Source: Phycisphaerae bacterium
GTDB lineage: Bacteria; Planctomycetota; Phycisphaerae; UBA1845; Fen-1342
Length of the DNA stretch: 64,000 nt
Reading direction: 5' to 3'
Assembly: GCA_030428945.1 (NCBI GenBank)
Contig: JAUIEC010000001.1
Location: 1 to 64,000, forward strand
A program made the position numbers and the translations under genes. This document shows positions 8,380-15,713 of this stretch, piece by piece. How positions within the stretch are numbered: the stretch's first letter is position 1; every line of letters begins with the position of its first letter. The notes under the pieces were generated by a model, which did no database searches, was not told the origin of the DNA, and was given only the letters and a program-made list of their open reading frames with translations.

Positions 8380-8985
8380 ATGAATTTCTTTTCCTGGCTG
8401 ACATCGAAGCGGAAGACGCTGGCGACGATGAGCGTGGCCGAGTTGCGGGCCCAGGAGATGCTGATCGATGCCGAGCGGCGTCGGATGCAGGCGAAGATCT
8501 CGCAACTGGCGAAGAACAAGCAGAAGGTGATTGCCCAGGGCGCCAGCGAGAAGACGCCGGAGATGCGGCGGACGCTGGCGCAGCAGTACGATCTGCTGCA
8601 CACCGAGCAGAGCATGCTGGCCCGGCACCTGAACGTGCGGAGCAAGGAGCACCTGACGGTCTCGCGTCTGCGGATCCTGCGCGAGTCGGCCGAGCGGAGC
8701 CGGAGCGGTGCGGGCATGATCGGCCGGATCCGCGACTCGGACCTGGCGTTGATCGAGCGGCTGATCGAATCGGACAGCGTGACGAGCGAGGTCTACCAGG
8801 AGCGCCTGGACGAGATCCTGCAGATCGGTGCCCAGGCGGACGAAGCCTCGGCGGGCCTGTCCCCGGCGGCGGACGAACTGCTGAAGGTCTGGGACGCGAT
8901 GGACCACGGCCTGATCGAAAACAACGACGCGGCCTTCGACGAAGCCGAGAAGCGTGTTCGAGAGCGGGGGAAAGCCGCGGAATGA
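8380..8985 (+). CDS. ESCRT-III-like coiled-coil protein
   Basis: A 201-residue helical protein with no transmembrane segment. It opens with a short hydrophobic/basic stretch (MNFFSWLTSKRK) that could be a membrane-inserting amphipathic helix. Residues 20-55 and 60-105 form two long charged helices joined by a short turn (GASEKTP), the helical hairpin typical of ESCRT-III and PspA/Vipp1. Shorter helices and an acidic tail follow (IERLIESDSVTSEVYQERLDEIL; DHGLIENNDAAFDEAE). The ATG at 8380 follows GAGGAG and GGAG. It lies between two further proteins of similar build, and close to a Vps4-like ATPase. An unrelated coiled-coil protein remains possible. Confidence 0.6.
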   Translation: MNFFSWLTSKRKTLATMSVAELRAQEMLIDAERRRMQAKISQLAKNKQKVIAQGASEKTPEMRRTLAQQYDLLHTEQSMLARHLNVRSKEHLTVSRLRILRESAERSRSGAGMIGRIRDSDLALIERLIESDSVTSEVYQERLDEILQIGAQADEASAGLSPAADELLKVWDAMDHGLIENNDAAFDEAEKRVRERGKAAE

Positions 8986-9023
8986 GTAAGCAAGTGAGCA
9001 AGTAAGCAGGTAAGCAAGGAGCA
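8984..9023. repeat. 8-bp-period tract (AAGTAAGC family), left copy
   Basis: Octamers such as AAGCAAGT and GAGCAAGT run directly from the stop codon of the upstream gene. The inverted counterpart lies at 9480-9521, so the two tracts bracket the four-helix-bundle gene. Confidence 0.8.
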
Positions 9024-9077
9024 TGCTCGTACGTCAGGGCGTTCTCCGCGCGGAAGTCTGATCTCGGGGGGGATTGG

Positions 9078-9491
9078 ATGATCAGGCGATTCGAGGATCT
9101 GCAATGTTGGCAGCTTGGCCGGGCTCTGTTTCGAGAGGTGCACCGTCTGACGCATGCTGCGGGGTGGTCGAAGGACCGTCCGTTGCGGGACCAGATGTGC
9201 CGGGCTGCGATCAGTATCTCGAGCAACATTGCGGAAGGATATGAACGAGGCAGTCGCAGGCAGCAGATCGAGTTCTGTTTCATCGCCCGTGGTTCCGCAG
9301 GCGAGTTGCGGAGTCAGGCCGTGCTGGCCCACGACGCGGGCCTGATTGAGGACGACGCGTACCGCAGTCTCTATCGCGCCTGCGAGGAGTGTTCGAAGGT
9401 GCTGTATGGGTACATCCGTTCGTTGCAGCGGGATGCCGCGCGGTATCCGGGGCAGAAGTTCGAGGCCGCATCAGAACAGGACACTTGCTGA
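9078..9491 (+). CDS. Four-helix-bundle protein of the S23/Avd-like family
   Basis: A 137-residue protein with the hallmarks of the small four-helix-bundle family first met as ORFs inside 23S rRNA intervening sequences: MIRRFEDLQCWQLGRALFRE at the N-terminus, then LRDQMCRAAISISSNIAEGYERGS, then IARGSAGELRSQ. Relatives include Avd of diversity-generating retroelements, but no reverse transcriptase is present here. It interrupts the ESCRT-III-like run and is flanked by inverted octamer tracts, which suggests insertion as a cassette. Cellular role unknown; the family forms pentameric, positively charged assemblies that bind nucleic acid or partner proteins. Confidence 0.85.
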   Translation: MIRRFEDLQCWQLGRALFREVHRLTHAAGWSKDRPLRDQMCRAAISISSNIAEGYERGSRRQQIEFCFIARGSAGELRSQAVLAHDAGLIEDDAYRSLYRACEECSKVLYGYIRSLQRDAARYPGQKFEAASEQDTC

Positions 9492-9521
9492 CTTGCTTAC
9501 CTGCTCACTTGCTTACTGAGG
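9480..9521. repeat. 8-bp-period tract (GCTTACTT family), right copy
   Basis: ACTTGCTTACCTGCTCACTTGC-type octamers, the reverse complement of the tract at 8984-9023. It overlaps the last codons of the four-helix-bundle gene and ends eight bases before the next ATG. Confidence 0.8.
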
Positions 9522-9528
9522 ATTCCTC

Positions 9529-10140
9529 ATGGGATTGTTCAAGTCAAAAGAAGAACGCCGCATGGAGCGGGACATCAGGATTCGCCAGGGGATCCGGCGG
9601 ATTGAGAAGTCGATTGCCGAGCAGAACAAGTTCTCGGACGAGTTCATCAAGAACGCCCGGCACGCCAAGCAGATCGGCGACATGGCCAGCTACAACTTCA
9701 TCCGCAATTCGCTGAAGAAGACGGCCACGATCAAGCGGATGCTCGAGCGGCAGTTGCTGGCGGTCAAGAACGCCCTGCTGATCAAGCGGCAGGCCGAGGC
9801 CTCGGCCGACTTCGCCGGGGCGATGAAGACGATGGCCTCGGAGGTCAGCCGGATGTACGGCGAGACCGACCTGGTCAAGACGCAGATGGACTGGGAAAAG
9901 GCGATGATGCAGTCCCAGACGATGGAGGAACGGATGGAGATGTTCCTCGACTCGGTCCAGGAAGGGGCCGAAGGCGACATCGCCGCCAGCAGCGAAGCGA
10001 TCACCGACGACGAGATCGACCGGATGATCTCGGCCGAGGAACAGGTCGAAGCCGCCCGCGAAGACGCCCAGATGTCCGCCCTGCGGGCCGAACTGAACGA
10101 ACTCAAGGGCGAGGCGTCGGGGGACAAAGAAAGCAAGTAA
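9529..10140 (+). CDS. ESCRT-III-like protein with a MIM1-like C-terminal motif
   Basis: A 203-residue, almost wholly helical protein whose layout closely follows CHMP/Vps2-type ESCRT-III subunits. A short basic-amphipathic N-terminus (MGLFKSKEERR) leads into a long helical hairpin (about 12-90, turn near 50). Then come AMKTMASEVSRM (98-109), EKAMMQSQTMEERMEMFLDS (123-142), an acidic stretch with ITDDEIDRMI, and finally ALRAELNELK at 184-193. The last fits the L-x3-L-x2-L-K/R spacing of MIM1 motifs that dock onto Vps4 MIT domains. It is encoded 82 bases upstream of exactly such an ATPase. GAGGA precedes the ATG. The homology is inferred by eye from layout and a recalled CHMP2A sequence. Confidence 0.68.
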   Translation: MGLFKSKEERRMERDIRIRQGIRRIEKSIAEQNKFSDEFIKNARHAKQIGDMASYNFIRNSLKKTATIKRMLERQLLAVKNALLIKRQAEASADFAGAMKTMASEVSRMYGETDLVKTQMDWEKAMMQSQTMEERMEMFLDSVQEGAEGDIAASSEAITDDEIDRMISAEEQVEAAREDAQMSALRAELNELKGEASGDKESK

Positions 10141-10218
10141 GCAGGTAAGCAAGTAAGCAAGGTTGGTCGGTGTGATCCTGCCTTGCTCACTTGGTTACTT
10201 GGCACTTGCTGACTGATT
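10132..10218. repeat. Inverted pair of 8-bp-period tracts between the ESCRT-III-like and AAA genes
   Basis: A forward tract (AAGTAAGC-type, about 10132-10171) and a reverse tract (GCTCACTTGGTTACTTGG-type, about 10184-10215) could pair as a long hairpin. They fill the 82-base gap, so transcription between the two genes would pass through this structure. Confidence 0.75.
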
Positions 10219-10222
10219 CATC

Positions 10223-11347
10223 ATGGCAACCTTCGCAACATTCAAACGACTGAAGGACAAGGGTGTCGCCGCGATGAAGTTCGGCGACTATGTCGCGGCC
10301 AAGCCGTACCTGATCCAGGCGGCCGAGTGCATGATTGAACTGGCCGAGGAGAACAAGGATCCGCAGCAGCGGGCCGACCAGGAGGCCTACGCCCGGGAGC
10401 TGATCGAACTGGCCAAGTCCTGCGACGCCAAGGCCCGCAAGCAGTCCGGCGGGACCCGCAGCAAGAGCGACCGCGTCGGCAACGACGACGAGGAGGGCGC
10501 CGACGCGAGCGACTGGATCGTCAGGGATCGCCCCAACATCCGCTTCGACGACATCGCCGGACTCGACGACGTCAAGCAGGAAATCTACCTGAAGATGATC
10601 TACCCGTTCGCGCACCCCGAACTGGCCCAGCACTTCGGGATCGATGTCGGCGGCGGCGTGCTGCTCTTCGGGCCGCCCGGAACCGGCAAGACGATGATCG
10701 CCAAGGCCGTCGCCTGCGAACTCGACGCGACCATGTTCGTCATCTCGCCCGCCCAGATGATGAGCAAGTGGGTCGGCGAGGCCGAACAGAACGTCCGCAA
10801 ACTGTTCGAGGCCGCCAAGGAAGAGGAAAAGGCCGTCATCTTCATGGACGAGTGCGAGGCCCTCGTGCCGAAACGGCGCGGCGGCGGATCGACCGTCATG
10901 CAGCGGGTCGTCCCGCAGATCCTGCAGGAACTCGAAGGCTTCGACCGCAAGTCCGGCCGGGCCCTGATGTTCCTCGGCGCGACCAACGAACCGTGGCAGA
11001 TCGACCCCGCGATGATGCGCCCCGGGCGACTCGACGCCAAGGTCTACGTCCCGCTGCCCGACGCGGCCGCCCGCTTCCGCCTGCTCGAGATCTACATGGG
11101 CAAGCGCCCGCTGGGCGAGGATGTCGACTTCGCCGAACTGGTCGAGCGGACGCAGGGCTACAGCGGGGCCGACATGCGGGCGATCGCGAGTCGTGCGGCA
11201 ACTCTGCCGTTTTTGGAATCGGTCCGGACCGGCGAAACTCGTAAGATATCCAGGGCGGATATTCTCCAGGTGCTGGAAGACATGCCGCCCTCGGTCAGCC
11301 CGAAAGACGTCCACAAGTACGAGGAGTGGGCCGCGCTGACCACCTGA
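10223..11347 (+). CDS. Vps4/katanin-clade AAA ATPase with N-terminal MIT-like domain
   Basis: A 374-residue AAA ATPase. Residues 1-73 form a three-helix MIT-like bundle (FKRLKDKGVAAMKFGDYVAAKPYLI), followed by an acidic linker. The AAA domain has FDDIAGLDDVKQEI (108-121), Walker A GPPGTGKT (150-157), pore loop SKWVGE (181-186), Walker B VIFMDE (205-210), sensor 1 in GATNEPW (252-258), arginine residues in MMRPGR, and SGADMRAI for sensor 2. GATNxPW, the VYVPLPD strand and the C-terminal PPSVSPKDVHKYEEW are signatures of the meiotic clade (Vps4, katanin, spastin) rather than FtsH or CDC48. The predicted role is disassembly of ESCRT-III-like polymers encoded just upstream. The upstream ribosome site is weak. 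Confidence 0.85.
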   Translation: MATFATFKRLKDKGVAAMKFGDYVAAKPYLIQAAECMIELAEENKDPQQRADQEAYARELIELAKSCDAKARKQSGGTRSKSDRVGNDDEEGADASDWIVRDRPNIRFDDIAGLDDVKQEIYLKMIYPFAHPELAQHFGIDVGGGVLLFGPPGTGKTMIAKAVACELDATMFVISPAQMMSKWVGEAEQNVRKLFEAAKEEEKAVIFMDECEALVPKRRGGGSTVMQRVVPQILQELEGFDRKSGRALMFLGATNEPWQIDPAMMRPGRLDAKVYVPLPDAAARFRLLEIYMGKRPLGEDVDFAELVERTQGYSGADMRAIASRAATLPFLESVRTGETRKISRADILQVLEDMPPSVSPKDVHKYEEWAALTT

Positions 11348-11362
11348 TCCCGGAGACGACGC

Positions 11363-13105
11363 ATGGCCCGCGACATCCTCGACCAACTCCGCGACGAAGC
11401 GCTGCTGGCGCTCAGCTTCGCCGGACGCGAGTGGCCCAGCGGCCTGCTCTCGCGAACGGTCATCCCCGACAAGTGGATCGGCCTGGTCGAGAGCGCCGAC
11501 GGACGCCGCCGCTTCGTCCCGGCTGGTGACGCGCCGCGGGCCGAGGACGGCGACCGCATCACGCTCGTCCGCAACCGCCCGCTGGTCGTCCCGCTCGAAA
11601 CCCGCGACTGCCGCAGCGAGGATGGCGACGTCGTGCACGGCCGCTGCGCCGTGTTCCTGCGCTGGCCGTCCGAGGAGCACGAACTGGCGGCGCTCCGCAA
11701 GACGCTGCTGCCGGGCGGACGACTGAACAGTGACGACCTCGCCCGACACGTGGCCGACCGCGGCGGCGTGCAGGGCCTGCGGGACTTCATCGCCCGCCAG
11801 CAGGCCGGCCCGCTGGTCCGCAGCGACGTCACCGAGGCACTGACCGAGGCGATGCGGGCGGCACTGCAGAAGTTCTGCTTCGAAAGCGGCGCGCGAATCG
11901 AGCGGGTGGCCGAGGTCGCCTTCGAGAGCACGACGCTCGACACGCGCGAACGGCTCGAACGCCAGACGCAGCGCCGCCTGGCCGAGATCCGCGCCCGCGA
12001 AATGGTCGAGCAGGCGGCCGCCCAGGCGACGCAGCGGCGCCTCGGCGAACTGTCCGGCGTGCTCGACAAGCTCAACGACGCCGCGTCGAGCGACGCCGAG
12101 GGCAACTGGCACGAACTGCTGCCGGCCCTCTCGCCGACCGAGCGCGGCGAACTGCTGGCGAACCTCTGGCGGATCACGCCCGATCAGCAGTCGACCGAGC
12201 GAATCGCCGTGGTGGCCGGGCAGATGTGCCTGCTGCTCGATCCGTCCGATCCCCGGCGTCCGCTGCGCGAGGTCGAACTGCCGGGCGACCTCGGCAGGCT
12301 GCGCTCGGTCGCCTACGCCGCGGAGCGGGATCGCCTGCTGATCGGCGCGGCCGAGGGCATCTGGTCGCTGTCGGCCGATGCCCAGGGCGTTCCGCAGCCC
12401 TACCCGGTGCCGGACATCGAGCGGCAGGGCACCGGCTTCAACGCGGTCGCGGCGCTGGCCGATGCGTACTACGCGACGCACTCGGCCCTGGGCTGCTGGC
12501 GCTGGGCGATCGACGACCCGCGGAACGCCGCGCAGATCTTCGCGGCCGGTGGCGAGGTCGGTCGCGTGCGCGCGGCGATTGCGGCCGGCGATGGTCGGCT
12601 GCTGTTCTCGGCCGACCGGACGCTGCACGCGTACGATCCGGAGGCCGACGAGGTCGCGGCGCTCGGCGAGATGCCCGGGACGATCGCGGCGATCAGCGTG
12701 CTGGACGGCGTCGCGTATGTCGGCACGTCGGACGGCGCGCTGCTGGAGTTGCGGCTGGAAGCCGGGGCCGTGCCGCGGACGTTGCAGCAGTTGCACAGCG
12801 GGGTCGAGTCGATCGTCGCGCGGCGCTGGAACGACCTGGTCGAACTGGTCGTGCCGGCCGGCCGCGAGGGGGTGCAGGGTGTCTACGGCAGCGAGCGGAT
12901 CACGGCGACGGTGCTGGCCAGCAGGGAGCCGATTCGTCGGGCGTGGGCCTGCGACGACGTGGTGGTGGCGCTGAACGACCGCCGCGACGCGCTGGTGATC
13001 TCGTATCCCCGCAAGAGCCCGACGCCGGTGACGGTTCCGCTCGCCCGACAGGTCGGGCACTCTCTTCAGGACGCCTGCCTGATCAGCAAACCGGTCTCCG
13101 CGTGA
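11363..13105 (+). CDS. SPFH/band-7-like domain protein with C-terminal beta-propeller-like repeats
   Basis: A 580-residue soluble protein. Residues about 60-215 resemble an SPFH/band-7 domain followed by its coiled coil: PLETRDCRSEDGDVVHGRCAV, FLRWPSEEHELAAL, GGRLNSDDLARHVA, then a helical stretch with ERLERQTQRRLAEIRAREM. Residues about 280-580 contain repeating beta-rich units (LLIGAAEGIWSLSAD; LLFSADRTLHAYDPEADEV; VAYVGTSDGALLELRLEAG; VVALNDRRDALVISYP) typical of a WD40/PQQ-like propeller. There is no transmembrane helix. It begins 15 bases after the ATPase gene with GGAG upstream, so it closes the same operon. SPFH proteins scaffold membranes, so a membrane-sensing or scaffold role beside the ESCRT-like proteins is plausible. 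Both domain calls are by eye. Confidence 0.55.
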   Translation: MARDILDQLRDEALLALSFAGREWPSGLLSRTVIPDKWIGLVESADGRRRFVPAGDAPRAEDGDRITLVRNRPLVVPLETRDCRSEDGDVVHGRCAVFLRWPSEEHELAALRKTLLPGGRLNSDDLARHVADRGGVQGLRDFIARQQAGPLVRSDVTEALTEAMRAALQKFCFESGARIERVAEVAFESTTLDTRERLERQTQRRLAEIRAREMVEQAAAQATQRRLGELSGVLDKLNDAASSDAEGNWHELLPALSPTERGELLANLWRITPDQQSTERIAVVAGQMCLLLDPSDPRRPLREVELPGDLGRLRSVAYAAERDRLLIGAAEGIWSLSADAQGVPQPYPVPDIERQGTGFNAVAALADAYYATHSALGCWRWAIDDPRNAAQIFAAGGEVGRVRAAIAAGDGRLLFSADRTLHAYDPEADEVAALGEMPGTIAAISVLDGVAYVGTSDGALLELRLEAGAVPRTLQQLHSGVESIVARRWNDLVELVVPAGREGVQGVYGSERITATVLASREPIRRAWACDDVVVALNDRRDALVISYPRKSPTPVTVPLARQVGHSLQDACLISKPVSA

Positions 13106-13385
13106 CCAAACGCCGCGATTGTCCAGCTTCCTGCCCGTTCGTTTGCGGTTCGGCAAGGCCTTTCCACGCCTGAACTTGGATCACGCCGACGGGGTGCGGC
13201 GTGGGACGCATCCAGAAAACAGACGATTTTTTGCAAGCTGAATCCCGCCGGCGGACATAGCGGGAGAAGGGACTGAATCCTGGCTCACTTCAGCCCGGCC
13301 CGCGTCGTTCTGCGCGGGCGTTCCGAAACTTCGTCAGGGTCGCATTCGCGTCCTGGCGCCGTCTGTTCAACAGAAGGAGAACGAG
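13106..13385. other. Intergenic region with two perfect hairpins
   Basis: No gene seen. CACGCCG-8-CGGCGTG (13182-13203) and CCCGCG-8-CGCGGG (13299-13318) are perfect stems. Neither is followed by a T run, so intrinsic termination is uncertain; they could mark the end of the preceding operon or the leader of the next gene. Confidence 0.35.
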
Positions 13386-14663
13386 ATGTTTCGCGGTCTC
13401 AAGTGCGCTTGTCTGGTCTGGACCTGCTTGGCCATGGCACCCGGCGTGCAGGCGGACGAGCATCGGATTGCCGTGCTGACGGGTTCGCAGGAAACGACGC
13501 CCACGGGTTCGCCCGCGATCGGCTGCGCGACGTTCGTGATCGACCCCGTCGCGAACACGGTTTCGTACTACATCGTCTTCTCCGGCCTGGTCGGCGCTGA
13601 AACGGCCGCGCACATCCACGGCTACTCCGGTCCCGGGGCGAACTCCTCGCCGAAGCACACGCTGCCGGCCGGCAATCCGAAGGTCGGCGTCTGGAACTAC
13701 GCGGAGGCGGACGAGCCGGACATTCTCGGCGGGCGGGCCTACGTCAACATTCACTCCACGGTCCACGGCGGCGGCGAGATTCGCGGGCAGATCGTGACGC
13801 ACTTCGCGCAGCTTGACGGCGCCCAGGAAACGACGCCGACCGGATCGCCGGCGACGGGCTGGGCGGTCTTCAATGCGGACACCGCGGCCAACACGCTCAG
13901 CTATCACATCGTGCACAACGTTGTCGGCGAGACCGTGGCGCACCTGCACGGTTATGCGGCCCACGGCGGCGGTGCGCCGCCGGTGCACACGCTGCCGCCG
14001 GGCAGCCCGAAGGTCGGTACCTGGAACTACACCGAGTCGGTCGAGCAGGCGATTCTCGATGGGATGGTCTACGTCAACATTCACAACGCCACCAACCCGA
14101 GCGGCGACATTCGCGGGCAGGTCGTGCGAACGGTCGCGCCGGTGGACGGCACCCAGGAAGTCCCGGGCAACGTGACGCCCGGGGCGGGCTTCGGGCTGAT
14201 TTCGATCGATCGCGTCAACGATGTGCTCGGCTACGACATCGGGCACGCGGGGCTGATCGGGGCCGAGAACAACGCGCACATCCACGGCTTCGCGGTCCCG
14301 GGGGTCTCGGCCGGTGTCCTGCACCCGCTGGCGCTCGGCGCCCGCAAGCTGGGCGCATGGAACTACGCGGCCGGACAGGAGGCCGACATCCTGGCGGGCC
14401 TGACGTACATCAACATTCACTCGACGTTCGACGGCAGCGGTGAGATCCGCGGCCAGATCGAGCCGCCGCCGCTGCCGTGCCCGGGTGATGCCGACTGCGA
14501 CGGCGATGTTGACCTGTCCGACCTGGCGGCGCTGCTGGGCTCGTTCGGCAGTGTCTTCGGTGACCCGTCCTACCACGCCGGTGCCGATACCGACGGCGAC
14601 GGCGACAACGACCTCAGCGACCTCGCCACGATTCTGTCCCTGTTTGGCGCCAGTTGTCCGTGA
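13386..14663 (+). CDS. Secreted triple-CHRD-domain protein with dockerin-like C-terminus
   Basis: A 425-residue secreted protein. A signal peptide ends near residue 23 (GVQA/DEH). Three CHRD domains follow, at about 27-138, 140-255 and 256-362, each with the pattern AHIHGY/F, KVGxWNY and YVNIHST..GGGEIRGQI. CHRD domains were defined in chordin and also occur widely in bacterial secreted proteins; their ligand is not established. The C-terminal 60 residues (CPGDADCDGDVDLSDLAALLGSFG ... DTDGDGDNDLSDLATILSLFG) form a paired calcium-binding dockerin-like module common at the ends of planctomycete exported proteins. An AGAAGGAGA ribosome site precedes the ATG. It stands alone. Confidence 0.9.
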   Translation: MFRGLKCACLVWTCLAMAPGVQADEHRIAVLTGSQETTPTGSPAIGCATFVIDPVANTVSYYIVFSGLVGAETAAHIHGYSGPGANSSPKHTLPAGNPKVGVWNYAEADEPDILGGRAYVNIHSTVHGGGEIRGQIVTHFAQLDGAQETTPTGSPATGWAVFNADTAANTLSYHIVHNVVGETVAHLHGYAAHGGGAPPVHTLPPGSPKVGTWNYTESVEQAILDGMVYVNIHNATNPSGDIRGQVVRTVAPVDGTQEVPGNVTPGAGFGLISIDRVNDVLGYDIGHAGLIGAENNAHIHGFAVPGVSAGVLHPLALGARKLGAWNYAAGQEADILAGLTYINIHSTFDGSGEIRGQIEPPPLPCPGDADCDGDVDLSDLAALLGSFGSVFGDPSYHAGADTDGDGDNDLSDLATILSLFGASCP

Positions 14664-14749
14664 GGGAGCCCCTGTTCGAGAGCTGGCGCAAGGCGGAGCC
14701 CGTGGCGTGCCTGACACGCGCGGGCTTCGCCCGTTCCTGCCACTCGGGC

Positions 14750-14785
14750 GATGGGTGCCCCATCCTTTCAGGATGGGGGACTGTC
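14750..14785. repeat. GC-rich palindrome of the CCCCATCC/GGATGGGG family
   Basis: GTGCCCCATCC-tttca-GGATGGGGGAC. One of several dispersed copies (15659, 19046, 20571, 26197, 39231 and others). Confidence 0.75.
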
Positions 14786-14863
14786 AGGGCTCAGGTGCCA
14801 GTGCTGATGCACAGTGGTTCTCGCGCGAAGCGACTCCGCGTCAGAAGGCATTGATTACAAGCC

Positions 14864-15544
14864 GTGGCACGACCTATCCTGCAGAATCAACGAAGCGTGC
14901 GAGGCGGCAGGGTGGACGACGACTTCCAGATGCGGGCGATTCTCGAACGGGCAACGCTGGACGATCTGCCGCTCAGTTCGACACGGATTGTCTACCTGAT
15001 GTCGCGTCCTGTTGACGGGCCGGGGCTGCGCGCGTGGGGAATCTTGGAGCATGAACTACCCAGTGCGGCCCACGTCCTGCGTGGCAGCCTGAAGTCGGAT
15101 CGGGAAGAGCCCGACCTGCTGAATCGCACACGTGCGGCCGCGGAACGCGAAGCCAAGATGCGTGGCAACGGGCAACTCAACACGCATCACTACCTGGCGG
15201 CGTACCTGCACCTGGGTGAATCGCCGGGCGTGCATCGGCTCAAGGCGGCCGGGTTGGTCGTTCCCTATCTCGTGTTTGTGCTGCGGGCGTCCACCGGTCG
15301 CGGCTTGCGGCGCGAGGAGCGATTCACGGGGCCGGAGTTGCCACAGCTTTCGCTGTCCGACTTCCCGGCAACCTTGCACAACGAATGGCTCCGGTTCCTC
15401 TTCGAGATCAGTGAGATTGTTCCGATGGATCCGTTGCAGGATGGGTTCGCGCAGGAGGCGCTTGCGCGGCATCATTTCAAGGGGCAGGATTTGCGAGACG
15501 CGCTGATTGCTGTGTATCGCGAGGCGGCCGAGTTGGAAGACTAG
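14864..15544 (+). CDS. Hypothetical protein with a Clp-N-like segment
   Basis: A 226-residue soluble protein without a clear family. Residues about 95-130 (NRTRAAAEREAKMRGNGQLNTHHYLAAYLHLGES) look like one Clp-N (R) repeat, where Ala/Glu-rich helix, G, then TxHxL.A.L is typical, so a ClpS/adaptor-like or stress-linked role is conceivable. The rest is mixed alpha/beta with several Trp/Phe residues. The start is uncertain: the frame opens with GTG at 14864, and GTG or ATG codons near 14912-14930 are alternatives; none has a strong ribosome site. Flanked on both sides by palindromic repeats. Confidence 0.55.
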   Translation: MARPILQNQRSVRGGRVDDDFQMRAILERATLDDLPLSSTRIVYLMSRPVDGPGLRAWGILEHELPSAAHVLRGSLKSDREEPDLLNRTRAAAEREAKMRGNGQLNTHHYLAAYLHLGESPGVHRLKAAGLVVPYLVFVLRASTGRGLRREERFTGPELPQLSLSDFPATLHNEWLRFLFEISEIVPMDPLQDGFAQEALARHHFKGQDLRDALIAVYREAAELED

Positions 15545-15658
15545 AGGATCGTTGAGTCGGCACCGTCACGGCTCTTGCATGGCTTCTCGACGCGAAGCAG
15601 TTTCGCGCCGAACACTTGCCAAGAGCAGTGGGACATCAACCACACTTTCTTCCACTCC

Positions 15659-15694
15659 GGACAGTCCCCCACCGTAAACGGTGGGGCACCCCAA
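15659..15694. repeat. GC-rich palindrome of the CCCCACC/GGTGGGG family
   Basis: AGTCCCCCACCGTaaACGGTGGGGCACCCC, a near-perfect hairpin immediately downstream of the minus-strand dipeptidase. It could serve as a terminator-like structure for both converging genes. Confidence 0.75.
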
Positions 15695-15713
15695 TCCGAA
15701 CTCGACTTCGAAG

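Noticed and set aside
9078..9491. Diversity-generating retroelement suggested by the Avd-like protein
   Set aside because: No reverse transcriptase, template repeat or variable repeat was found nearby.
6828..10140. Reading the coiled-coil proteins simply as PspA/phage-shock proteins
   Set aside because: They lack recognisable PspA sequence and occur with a Vps4-type ATPase instead of PspF. PspA-like is kept only as a fallback, since both belong to the same broad superfamily.
10187..13156. Long minus-strand open frame opposite the AAA ATPase and SPFH-like genes
   Set aside because: Shadow of two real genes with strong motifs; no ribosome site or recognisable domain.
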